64,000 nt of DNA from Symsagittifera roscoffensis (lineage: Eukaryota; Xenacoelomorpha; Acoela; Convolutidae): assembly GCF_963678635.1 (NCBI RefSeq), contig NC_087066.1, positions 18,989,877 to 19,053,876 of the forward strand, in the 5' to 3' direction. Position 1 is the stretch's first letter. Each line of letters opens with the position of its first letter. Position numbers and translations under genes: made by a program. This document shows, piece by piece, positions 37,990-48,200 of this stretch. The notes beneath the pieces were generated by a model, which saw only the letters and a program-made list of their open reading frames with translations, ran no database searches and was not told the origin of the DNA.

Positions 37990-38299
37990 AGCTCTTTTCC
38001 ACTACCCCCCTCGCCTTCTCCCCCACATTTCGATTTCAAATTGTTTAAACGTAGTCCTAATGTGATGAAACGGCTCTTTTCGGATGATGCGAACAAGATT
38101 TCACTTGTAAAATCTTGCAGGTGAGGGGAAAAGGAAAAAGAGCCGATGAAACTTTGCATGGTGAACAAACCAATTATTGTGAACAGATTTCCTCTTCGTA
38201 ACATCTTAGCATCACGCATTCAGCCTTAATAACACGTACAATAACTATCATATGGAAAACTTGAAACGGGGGTTGGGGGGTTGTGAGTGGAAAAGAGTT
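37990..38299. mobile_element. TIR element (MITE), diverged, with nested insertion
   Basis: Ends AGCTCTTTTCC and GGAAAAGAGTT are imperfect inverted repeats of the family start GGCTCTTTTCC. The internal GATGAAACTT...GCATGGTGAACAAA segment matches the copies at 40299 and 51980. No clear target duplication. It is split by the element at 38072-38144. Confidence 0.65.
38072..38144. mobile_element. 73-bp TIR element nested in another
   Basis: Starts GGCTCTTTTC and ends GAAAAAGAGCC. It is flanked by a perfect 8-bp target duplication GATGAAAC (38064-38071 and 38145-38152). Its right half resembles that of the intron element at 39347-39550 (TTGCAGGTG...AAAAAGAGCC), so it belongs to a second subfamily sharing the same termini. 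Confidence 0.8.
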
Positions 38300-38402
38300 A
38301 AAGTGACTTATGTCAAGTTTTTTTTATAACTTAACTATCTTTAGTCCTTTTTTGAAATTAGTTCTCAAAAATAATAAGTTCGGCGAGTGTCCGGGAAATT
38401 TC

Positions 38403-38410
38403 TATAAATA
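38403..38410 (+). promoter_or_regulatory. TATA box of the protease-homologue gene
   Basis: TATAAATA lies 132 bp upstream of the ATG in a TCTATAAATACCGAG context, consistent with a transcription start at roughly 38430-38440. Confidence 0.6.
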
Positions 38411-38541
38411 CCGAGGGCCCATTTTGATTTTTTCGAATGAAAAAGGACAAAATGGCGGCATTTCAATTGTATAACAATGAAGTTTTAGTAAATTAAACTT
38501 CAATTTTGACTTTAAAGTCTTAAAAACAACACATTTTAATA

Positions 38542-40023
38542 ATGAATAGCGCGTCTAGTCTGACGGTTTTTGTTGCGGCTGTGTCGACTCTTGTTAATGC
38601 TAATTCACTGGACTTGGAGAAGAGAATAATCAAAGGAAGCAAACATGTTTCCCCTCATCTTGGAAACTACTATGTGAAAATAGTGAATATAGCCGGACAG
38701 TGGAATGAGTATGATGAATACTGTGGGGGAGTGATCATTGACTACAGTTGGGTTCTCACCCACAAATGGTGTGTGGGAAGTGGAAACGAAACCCACCTTC
38801 TGCTTGGCAACTTCAGCTACGCCCATCACAAGACTAAAGGCATGAAAGGAAAGGTCGAAACTGTCATCAGCAGAGAAGACATATTCTACTCGCCCAAGTA
38901 TTTATGTTTATTGTAAAATTGTTTTTTATATTCCCCCAATGTGATTTTTTGCACAAAATAGTGAGTTGAGGAGACTTAGTTTACTTTTTTGTTTGGAGAT
39001 TTTGTAGTTTTATTTAATTTTTTTTTGTCAAGTTTAATGTGGCTAGCCAAACGATAGACATATGAAAATAAACTCTTGTCGTTTCAGTGACAAAGAAGAG
39101 CAAAACGGGATTGCGCTTCTGAAGCTTCCTTTCATGGTTCCAAACAAACATTGGATCTTGAGGCCCTGTGGATACAAGACACAGCACAAGGACCATAAAC
39201 TGGGAATCGTGGGAACTGGAGCCACTAAAGAAGGATCAGTGGTGATGCCACCATTCGTCAAGACCATGAGGGTTTTTTACATTTGCTTCATTCAGTTTTC
39301 TCTGTGTTTCCAATTCTTGAAGTATGATCTGCTAAAACAGTGATTGGGCTTTTTTTCCTCCAAACCCCCCCCCCTCCACCTCACGCCAGTTTCAACTTAT
39401 TAGTGTAACGAGTGGTTTTACGAGCTTGAGTCTGGAGACCAAATATGTTTGCCGTGGCCTTATTAGGCTGTATGTTTTCATAACAATTGGCCATTGTGGT
39501 CAATAAATTAGCATGTAAAAATTTGCAGGTGGGGGGCAAGAAAAAGAGCCAGTGATTGTTCATCTTATGCTGTACTTAAAATTGATCATTGAAGCTATCA
39601 TTGGAGGGGGTTCCTGCTCTCTGAAAAATATGTTGATTTCAGGCCTACGACGACGGATGCAAAGGGAAATTGATTTGTTGCCACTCCCACGACGGATCAT
39701 CTCCGGCTAGAGGCGACAAGGGAGATCCCGTCATTGACCTCAGGCGTGGAAAACATGATCATCACGATCACTCTAGTTCTGTGGAGAAACGACATCACTG
39801 CCCATGTGACGATAATGACTCGACTGCAAAAAGCCACCATTGCCCATGTGACGACCTCGATAAACGTAAGCCCCCCTGTGGTGGTCACCCTGGTTGCCAT
39901 GGGCATCGACACCACAACAAATGTGTGGTCGGCGTTGTCAAAAGTTGGGACAACGGGAAGATCGAAGCAGCCAGACTTTCAGGACACATGATGTGGATTA
40001 AAGACACCATTGCTAGTAATTAA
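38542..40023 (+). CDS. Secreted serine-protease homologue with His/Cys-rich insert, catalytically dead
   Basis: Three exons, 38542-38897, 39088-39271 and 39643-40023, join in frame through GT/AG introns to a 306-residue protein. Residues 1-20 form a signal peptide, and a trypsin-type activation site KR|IIKG lies at 28/29. The fold marks of chymotrypsin-family (S1) enzymes are clear: CGGVIIDYSWVLT, the Cys61-Cys77 pair, NGIALLKL, GDKGDP and VVGVVKSW. All three catalytic residues are replaced: His57 position is Trp76 (LTHKWC for LTAAHC), Asp102 position is Gly126, Ser195 position is Lys206. The Cys191/Cys220 pair is also missing. Residues 213-273, between the former nucleophile and the 214-216 strand, are an insert with 13 His and 6 Cys, including HHCPCDD twice. 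Known serine-protease homologues act as binding or cofactor proteins; metal binding is my inference. Confidence 0.85.
39272..39642 (+). other. Intron 2 of the protease-homologue gene, hosting a MITE
   Basis: Donor AGG|GTTTTT and acceptor TTGATTTCAG|GCC keep phase 0. Removing the 204-bp TIR element and one 8-bp target copy would leave an intron of about 159 bp, close to the 190 bp of intron 1 (38898-39087). Confidence 0.75.
39347..39550. mobile_element. 204-bp TIR element (MITE) inside intron 2
   Basis: Starts GGCTTTTTTTCCTCC and ends CAAGAAAAAGAGCC, with a perfect 8-bp target duplication AGTGATTG (39339-39346 and 39551-39558). Belongs to the subfamily that also includes 38072-38144. Confidence 0.85.
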
Positions 40024-40298
40024 ACTCCTATTTTGACTGATATCATTCCAACCAAGGTTAAATGATGAACTAAGTATAGTTAAAATTAGTTGTTTTGACT
40101 GAAAAACAATTTTCGGCGCCGCGCGTAAAACATTTTCACATCTAGCTAGAGTTCCAGCCAAAGAAACTGTTCAATATAAACAACCACTACCATAACCTGG
40201 TTAAAGTAAGACAACACAGCTCACATCAAGGCAAAGACCTAATTTTTTCTGCTAGGACTTAATCTGTATCGAACTTTGAATTAATTTCAAATTATTAA
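40024..40298. other. 3' flank of the protease-homologue gene
   Basis: No canonical AATAAA was found close to the stop codon; a TATAAA-type variant lies near 40175. No other feature seen. Confidence 0.3.
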
Positions 40299-40512
40299 GG
40301 CTCTTTTCCAGTTTCCCCCTTTCAAATTCAATTTTGAAAAGCTTCTTTAACGTTATCATAATGCAATGAAATTTGGCGTGGTGAACAAATCGACAACTGT
40401 GAACAGATTTGTTCTTCATGCTTTACATCGTAACATCACGCATTTAGCCATAACAACACTTGAAACAAAAATGAAACTCGGTATTTTGAAAAAGGGAAAC
40501 TGGAAAAGAGCC
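40299..40512 (+). mobile_element. 214-bp TIR element (MITE)
   Basis: Begins GGCTCTTTTCCAGTTTCC and ends GGAAACTGGAAAAGAGCC, a near-perfect terminal inverted repeat. Flanks ATTATTAA and ATTTTTAA are an 8-bp target duplication with one mismatch. An internal ATGAAATTTGGCGTGGTGAA block is shared with 40616, 40930 (reverse) and 51980. Confidence 0.85.
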
Positions 40513-40615
40513 ATTTTTAAGAACAATTACTTTGCCTCATTTCATTTCGGGAAAAGTTTTTTAGTGCTGAGTTATTCGACGAGCGTTCTTTTACGAGCGT
40601 TATACTTGCAGAAAT

Positions 40616-40810
40616 GGCTCTTTTCCAGTTTCCCTCCTTTCAAATTTAGTTTTGACAATGCAATGAAACTTGGCGTGGTGAACAAGTCGACAATTCTGAA
40701 CAGATTTGTTCTTCATACTTTACAGCGTAACATCAAGCATTTAGCCGTAATAGCACGTAAATGAAGCATAAAACTCGGTATTTGAAAGGAGGGGGGACTG
40801 GAAAAGAGCC
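40616..40810 (+). mobile_element. 195-bp TIR element (MITE)
   Basis: Same termini and internal sequence as 40299-40512. Flanks GCAGAAAT and GCAAGTAG do not form a convincing target duplication. Confidence 0.8.
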
Positions 40811-40849
40811 GCAAGTAGTATAGGTTGGATCAGTTCAGCCCGGGGGGGG

Positions 40850-41530
40850 GGGGTGATCTCCATGTATTAACATTGGCTATAGAGCATCCGGTTAGCAACC
40901 TATGTATTAACATAGGCTATAGATTTCCCGGCTCTTTTTCAGTTCCCCCCTTTCAAAACACCGAGTTTTATGATTGTTGTATGTGTTATTACGGCTAAAT
41001 GCGTGATGTTACGCTGTAAAGTATGAAAAACTAATCTGTTCAAAGTTGTCGATTTGGATTTGTTCAGCACGCCAAACTCCATTGCATTGTGACTACGTTA
41101 GAAAAACTTTTCAAAAATGAATTTGAAAGGGGGGACTGGAAAAGAGCCGATTTCCCAATGTATCAGGATAGGGAATAGGTTTCCCAATGTATTAAGATAG
41201 TAAGTTTCAGAGGGTAAGTTTCAGATGATAAGTTTTTTCGGCTCCCGAATTTCCCATGTATAGCGTAAAGATTTCCCTGTGTATAAAAAATTCATTGCAG
41301 TGATTTAAGAACTTTTTAGGATAGGGAATAGAATTGCTAATGTCTTACAATGGTAAGGTTTCAGATGGTAAGATGGTAAGTTTCAAAAAATTTTGGCACC
41401 CGAGTTTTTTGGAGCTCGAGTTTGCCGATACTTGCGTTTCTTAGCTAACTTCTACGATTTGTGATGTGTGAGGGCTATCCTGTCACAGAAAATTTCGGCA
41501 TGGTAAGTTTCAAACGGTAAGTTTCGACAA
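40850..41530. repeat. Degenerate short tandem repeats
   Basis: ATGTATTAACAT-GGCTATAGA occurs twice (40862-40886, 40903-40925). Words GGTAAGTTTCAGATGG and AGGATAGGGAATAG recur several times between 41166 and 41525. A TIR element (40930-41148) is inserted in the run. A G13 run precedes it at ~40842. Confidence 0.55.
40930..41148 (-). mobile_element. 219-bp TIR element (MITE), reverse orientation
   Basis: Starts GGCTCTTTTTCAGTTCCC and ends GGGACTGGAAAAGAGCC, with a perfect 8-bp target duplication GATTTCCC (40922-40929 and 41149-41156). Internal sequence is the reverse complement of the copy at 40299. Confidence 0.88.
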
Positions 41531-41879
41531 GAATTAAGTTTCGATTTAGAGTATGGGATGATAAACTAATATATCACAGAATTTTTTTTCTCGAAAAAAT
41601 CTTTTAAATACTTATTTTATCTTATTTATATTCCCTTTTAAAAATTTCTAAAATTTTCCAAAAAATTGCATTCAAATTTGTCAATTGCTCTACCCCGGTA
41701 AAACCTTATACTGAGAAAGCTATACTATCATAACTTTTTTGTGTCTGATGTTTCTGTATAATAATTTTTCTATCTTTCTCAGAGTAAACATTTAAGAAGA
41801 TTATACAATTTACTAGAAGTTGGTTACAATTTTCGTAAATTTATCTATTCTATCGTTAATTCTTTAAATTGGAGGACTA

Positions 41880-42467
41880 CAGCATGAACAGCAGCCATCA
41901 CAACCAATCAGAAATCGTGACATGATCTCCTGAAACGATCGCGATCAACAACAATTGCTTGAGAACAATTTCTTATCTATGATTCCAGCTTCCTGGAGCT
42001 ACTGATACCGATCCTTCTTCCTAATCGGAAAAAATCAGATGCTTGCAACTTCTCAAAAAGAATACCATCATCCATCCTTCGCTACAATAAGAACATTGAA
42101 GAACTAAAACTCTCTAAGCCCCGGATGAGTGGAACCAGATCTAAACTAGTATTTATCATTGGTTATAATTATGATATTTTATCTCTATAAAATATTAAAT
42201 ACTAACCAACCTTACTCCATCAAGCTAACAATTTATCTATCTGTAAAGTCTTGAAACTACTTGTAGATTCAACACCTGAACAATTTGAATTAAACTTAGA
42301 ATACAGTTGTTCTCATTCTGGAACTAACTCGCGCAAACCGGTGTACACTAGATCTGTTGAGACTAGGAGATATAAGAGTAAGATTAAGATTGGTATAAGA
42401 CTAAGAAGTTGCACAAATCTATCCGGCCGAAAATAATATTCCGTGACGAGCAGACGGTGTACCCTAG
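41880..42467 (+). mobile_element. 3' end of a plus-strand relative of the LTR element
   Basis: 41880-42129 is related to the 3' internal flank of the main element, and 42130-42467 is an LTR starting TGGAACCAGATC. The LTR lacks its last ~50 bp, ending after CAGACGGTGTACC. The primer-like CCCCGGATGAG just before the LTR is conserved with 20230-20240. The rest of the element is absent upstream. Confidence 0.75.
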
Positions 42468-42667
42468 ATTTGAGCTTTTAGCTTGTTGCTGATTCTATCT
42501 GTTGTCAAGAGGTTATGGTTGTTTTTTTGAATCGGATGTGCTATTGAGTGACTTATTTTATTGTTAGCAAAAATCATAATTATAGTTTGCAAAAAAAGTT
42601 TCTGCATTTGTTTTTGGTCCACAGAAGGATCGTTTTTGATTAACTGTCTACATGTGTGATAATCCAT
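42464..42667 (-). other. 67-codon ORF next to the truncated LTR
   Basis: Minus-strand ORF rich in Gln, Lys, Ile and Asn, without a recognised domain. The plus strand at 42468-42840 is G/T-rich, as in the antisense strand of the main element, so this may be a fragment of a minus-oriented relative abutting the plus-oriented LTR. Coding status is doubtful. Confidence 0.25.
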
Positions 42668-42840
42668 TTGTGAGTATTTGGGGTTTTTGGTTTACATTTG
42701 GGGTTTTCGGGGTTAAAACAGTTGGTTAAGCTGTTGATTGTAATGTTGTTTATGGGAACTTGGTGTTATTCTTATTATGTGATATTGTAATTGTTGGGTG
42801 AATATGTGATATAATTGGATGTGTTATCTGGCTGAAATTT

Positions 42841-43664
42841 CACCAACAGCTCTCTAAGTAAAGTTATATTTTTCTGGCTGAAACTAAGACTAGTTTAAGC
42901 TTTGCAAATCAATATAAATGATGATTTGTTAGATCTAACTATTTGACAATGATAAATATCAAAGTATATAAAAAGTACTTGTTTGAATTGGTTACTTTTA
43001 AAAAAAATCAATTTAAAAACTAATCACATTTCACGGACTTGCATGCTTTAAAAACAGAAGCCACCCTCATCAATGATACATTCAGAAAAACCAATTCGCA
43101 TTAATGATGCCACTCATCACTGAGTGCTTAATTAGTAATGGTAAACTAACACTTGAGACAAATTTTTAAATTTATCAGTTATAAGCTTTTCTTGGATTTG
43201 AATTAGTCCTCCTGACTGTTTGAGCTAATGGTTGAGCTTTCCCTTCTGTTCGAGGCACCTGTTGCTTTTGTTTTTTGTGGGGGTCGTCAAAATTCACCCT
43301 CGCTTCCCTGTATTTCGACCAGCTGCTTTTTGGTACACTTTCAGAACTCATTAGTTCGGTGAAGTTGCCCGTTTTGGCTTGACTACGCCTTTTTCATTTT
43401 CCTATTTAAATTTACAGCTATCAAGAACTGTGCTAAAATCAGTTCAAACTCTAATGAAATTTCTGAGTACAAGGAAAAACCTTGAAATAGTTCCTGAAAA
43501 ACTAATGAAAAACATTAATTTTAGACTGAAAATCTATCACCGTTTTTTTTCTTCATAAATTTCTACGCACCTGTAGAATTTAAAAGTGAGAAAAATGAGA
43601 CATTTTACAAACCTAGCTGCATGCTATATCCCCCATACCCATCTCGTTTTTATCCTCAGATGGT
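42841..43664. other. Spacer without recognised feature
   Basis: No gene or repeat recognised between the two inverted LTR copies. Confidence 0.35.
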
Positions 43665-44078
43665 TGAGTTAGGACCGATGTGGTTAACTCATAGAGTAAT
43701 TTCGGATAAGGTACACCGTCTGCTCGTCACGCTATCTTATTTTCGGCCGGATAGATTCGTGCAACTTCTAATACCGTCTAATACCGATCCTAATCTTACT
43801 CTTATACTATCTAGTCTCAGGTTGTTTAACTAGTCTCTGCTAGGCTCAATAGATCTAGGGTATACTGGTTTATTGCGGCTGCTGAAGTTCTCTTGGAGAG
43901 GCAACTAATTTCTAAGTTTAATTCAAATCTCTCTGGTGCTGAAATTACAAGTAATTTCAGCACTTACAAATAAGTGGGTTGTTAGTTAGATGGATCATGA
44001 TTGGTTAATATTAAATACTTTACAGTGGTAAAATATCTAATTTATCCAATCATAAAATGTAGTTTAGATCGGGTTCCA
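43665..44078 (-). mobile_element. Solo LTR
   Basis: Plus strand TGAGTTAGG ... GGGTTCCA, aligning with both main-element LTRs and longer (414 bp) because of an insertion near 43815-43850. Flanked by a perfect 4-bp duplication TGGT (43661-43664 and 44079-44082), the expected trace of LTR-LTR recombination after integration. Confidence 0.88.
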
Positions 44079-44129
44079 TGGTATTTACTAAAATAAAATT
44101 TTGTAAATCAAAGTTAAGTTACATGAAAC

Positions 44130-44547
44130 CAGAGGTGGATTTGAGAAAGGGCGGGGGGTCAGACACCCCTCTCCTCAGGGATTCGACCCCTTGCCGACCC
44201 AAAGGGTCCCCCCTTTGTACTATTTTGAGATGTCCATTTTTGGTGACGGACCCTAAAATATTACTAAAGGCGCCCTCGGTGCCAATATATCTCAAATTTG
44301 AGGGGGGAGCGCACGCTGAAAAAACGCAGTTTTTTTGGTCAACATTTTCCAAAAAGTTCCTAAAAGCACTTTTTGCCGTGTTTTTTTTCAGAATTTTGCC
44401 GAACAGGGAAACTTTAATGTTTTGGGAGAGCTCGTGAAATTAAATTGTTCGACCTAAAAAAAAAGTCGACAAAATCTTGAAAATTTTTTGAAAATCCGCC
44501 CCTCCCTCGAAATTTGAAATTTTTTGAAAATCCTAGATCCGCCCCTG
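44130..44547. mobile_element. Non-autonomous hAT element
   Basis: 418 bp with termini CAGAGGTGGAT and ATCCGCCCCTG (inverted-repeat match 9 of 11) and a perfect 8-bp target duplication CATGAAAC (44122-44129 and 44548-44555). The CAGNGG start and 8-bp duplication fit the hAT superfamily. No transposase is encoded; the 119-codon ORF across it is chance. Confidence 0.88.
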
Positions 44548-44555
44548 CATGAAAC

Positions 44556-45299
44556 TCCAAACTCTGTTTTCATCCCAAGAAAGTATGTTTGTCAAAGCTC
44601 TGATTTGGAACCACGGAAGAAAAATTAACTAAAAATAGGAACCCTGAGAAAAATAACATAAAAATTTGAAATACTGAACTTTATAGCAGAGTGAGATAAT
44701 TTACCTTTACTCTATTCAAAAGAAATCTCAATGCCAGAAACAACTTCAATTTAGAGAACGTAGCCAATCGAAGATTTAAAAAGAGTGATGAACGCACTTA
44801 AACATAAAAATTACTGACTTTGTTGAACGAAAATCAGCTTTCGAATTTGAAAAATCAGCTTTCGAAAAAAATAAAAGCCGATTAAGCTATTTGAATATCT
44901 AGATCCCAATTTGAGAAAACTAGATCAACAGGTGAATTTTTTTTAATCTAAAAAATAAGTTTCACTTTCCAAAAGAGAAATCGTTTACGTTTTTTTGCGC
45001 CGTTTCCACGTTCGTATCGTATTTGGAGAGTGGAATTTAAGTAATTTTCAGCAAATGAGTTTTAATTGAACTCAAAAAGTGCATAAATAACTAAGTGCAA
45101 TCATAAAAGCATCAAAATGTATTAGTTAAGTTTTCACGCTGATTGTTTGCATTTTCTCGCTGAGATTTTTTCACGTCGCTTGAACAATTTTTCTAATTCC
45201 GCTTGTTCGACAAAGAATTCACTAAGATGCGAAACTTAGTGCAGTTAAGGAAAACTGGAAATTTCAGGCCAGAATTACAATGGTGAGTCAATGAAACCA
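44556..45299. other. AT-rich spacer without recognised feature
   Basis: No gene or repeat that I can support. Confidence 0.35.
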
Positions 45300-48200
45300 A
45301 ATGTTGGTAGTTTCAAAGAAGGTTGCTCTGATCATTTGGTTTTGGTATATTTGAAAGTTTTACTGAAATTCGAAGGAAATGTTGTCCAAAATGGACATTG
45401 AAAACTGGCATTTTAGAGAGTAAAATCCTGAATGTGCGCTTAATTTTATCCACTAGTGTATAGTGCGTTTTTTGACTTTTTTGATTAGTTAGTGGTTTGT
45501 TAACTACTGGACAAAATTGAATGGACTGAATTTCAAAGACCATTTTCGACCATACCTATATTTGATTGAATTTTTACCACAACTTTTACATCGAGCAACT
45601 TATAATGATCTGAATCATTATCTTTGTAAGTTTCTTTCTTTGATTCGAAACACTTAAAGTTTTTCCGGGTTTGAAAATGCAAAAACTGGTAAGTCTTTGA
45701 TGCCAAATTTTGACAATCTAAAGAGGGTAGCTCTCTGATCATTTTCCAAAATAACTTTTTTTTCCAAAATCATATTTTCCAAAAGGAAGTGGTAGTTTAG
45801 TGAGTGTAAAACTGAAGTTGCGTATAATTTTGTCCACTAATTTAGCTTAAGCGTAGGTGATTTTATCTTCAAAACTGAACAGAAACAATATCTAAAAACA
45901 GGTGCAAATTCTATCAAACCAGTTTTTTTTTCCTGTAAAGCCATTGAGACAGGATGATTTAGGATTTAATTCTCTGCAAACTCAAACAAATTGCTCCCAA
46001 ATACTGGAGAAAAACTACAACCCAACTTGAAAAAAAAACAAAAACAAAAAATCCATGAAAGTTTTTAGTGGACACATATAAATCGGTAACTTATAATTTT
46101 ATTCTACCCGAAGGTTGTTATATACTGTTTTTATTTGTAAATTCACAAAAAAATGCATAAATTTTATAGAGCTCTTCTTTTAAAGCTTCAACCTTAAACT
46201 TTACACGGGAGAAAAAATGTAACGCAACCAAACAATAATCAAAACTCAGAACAATTCCTTATGAAACCTTGTGATCATAAAATCGTTCCACTCATTGTGT
46301 GAAAACATAACGTTAGAAACGCATTTTGCCTGACTCGTGAACTGAAACAGAAAACGAATTGAAATCTGACAGACTGCAAGCCATATGCACCGAAAGAACA
46401 AATTTAATAACTTTCGATCCCGACAAAACCAGTAAGTACAGAAAATTTTCATTTCATTCTTTGAGAGATGCAACTTCGGATCACGTTCTTTTGCTCAGCT
46501 TAGAAAAACTTACAAAAACTGTTATCAATTTGTGAATGAAAGTTTTGAAAAAATGAGCTTATTTTAGTTGCTTTTTAAATTTCTCAAAATTCTCAAAATT
46601 CTCAAAGTTCATTTGATAAAAAACTAGGTATATCACATATCTAAGGGCAAAATTTAACATAGTAGTGGTCAACTTTTTTTGTCTTTTCAAAATTTTCCTC
46701 TAGTTGCGTTTTTTTTTCCAGTTTATTGCTTTTATTGCAAAAAACTTACAAAACGCAACATGAAGTGTTCTTAAGCTGCATCTCTCGCGAAATTAAATAA
46801 AAGTTGCAGATACTCACTGGCACATTTTGTAATAAAAACGAACGATTTGGGTTTTTCCAAAGTACGGGTCCCAAAATTTTCAAGTTTTTGCTGTTTCATT
46901 TGAATGAGTCAAAAAATATGCTCAAAACGTGTTGTTTTCACGCAAGCAATGGAAAGCTTTTATGTTCACAAGGTGCTAGAGAATGTTCTGAGTTTTGTTT
47001 GGTTGCATTACTTTTTTTTTGTTCATTTTAGATCAAGAGCACAACAGCAAGGCTATCCTCGATGAAATTATTGATATTTCGTTTCAAATATTTTCTAGTT
47101 TTTGCTGGCCTGAATTTCCTTTATCTCCAGTAAAGTTTGCAACCATGTAAAATTTGGTTCGGCTGTGTTGAATAATGTGAAACGTTCTCAGCAAGACAAT
47201 TGAATTGATCAGAGTTTCAACTTTAAAAAAAACTTGCAGTTGGTGAACACTAGCATTTTCAGACCAAAAACTGGTGAACCCTTCAAACAAAAATGTTTAA
47301 AAAAAATTGTGTGAAGCTCTGATCATGTGTTTTTGGTCTATGCAAAACCTTAGTTTAATTATGCATTGATTGATTTCTAAAAACATACCTCATTACAAGC
47401 GTTCTTGGTAGTAAAAACTCGAAACTGCGTCCACTTATGTAGATATTTTTCGTCAGCTAGTGAAATTACCAAAAATTTTGTCCATAAGTGTGGTTACTTT
47501 GAAAGCTTGTGCACAAAAATAAGAAAAACACTTTTTCTACCAATTCTATTTTTAAAAATGTTGAAGACGTGAAAGATACATCGGTGAAACACGTTGGTCC
47601 TTTTTAAAATACTTCAGGTAAGTGCAGAAATATAAAACGTATCACAAATACTGTAAGGGAAAACAAATTGAAATTTTGAGACTTTGATATGAAAATCAAT
47701 CGTTTTCACAGTTTTTTGCCAAAAATATCCTGGATAATTGAAACAGCTTATTGTAATGGAAAAAAAATGAAATATTGAACCGTGTACTCCACTACAGCCA
47801 TCCCTTTCGACAATCCAGCTCATGTGCAGGTTTTTCAATTTCTGAAATGCTGTTTTCCAAAATGGTTTTTGAAAACTTCTACTTTGAATTTCTACTTTGA
47901 TTTTAAAGAAAGCTTATAACTAGACTGAGCGAAAACACTCAGTGCAACCTCTTACTAAAAATCACTGTTTGATTCCAAGAACTAACAGATTTAATCAGCG
48001 TCTGAAATTTCCAATTTTCATGTTCACAATGAGATCTCGTGTATGCGAAGTTATAAACTTTTTCGAAGGATCTGAAACATTCTCAGCAAGATAGCGTTTC
48101 TTCAGTGTAAAAAGCATACTAAATTTGGCAGTTTCTTACATTTTCAAGTAGTTTGAAAACTCAGTTAAGATCGTGTAAAATGGCTTTCCAGAGCTACAAT

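Noticed and set aside
39697-39915. Other-frame ORFs over exon 3 of the protease homologue
   Set aside because: Shadows caused by the His/Cys/Asp-rich codons of the real exon.
40366-40764. 132-codon ORF between two MITEs (also 51943-52290)
   Set aside because: Most of the frame is MITE sequence; its 'repeat' is the duplicated element, not a protein repeat.
44078-44437. 119-codon ORF
   Set aside because: Runs from the solo LTR edge into the hAT element; non-coding transposon sequence.
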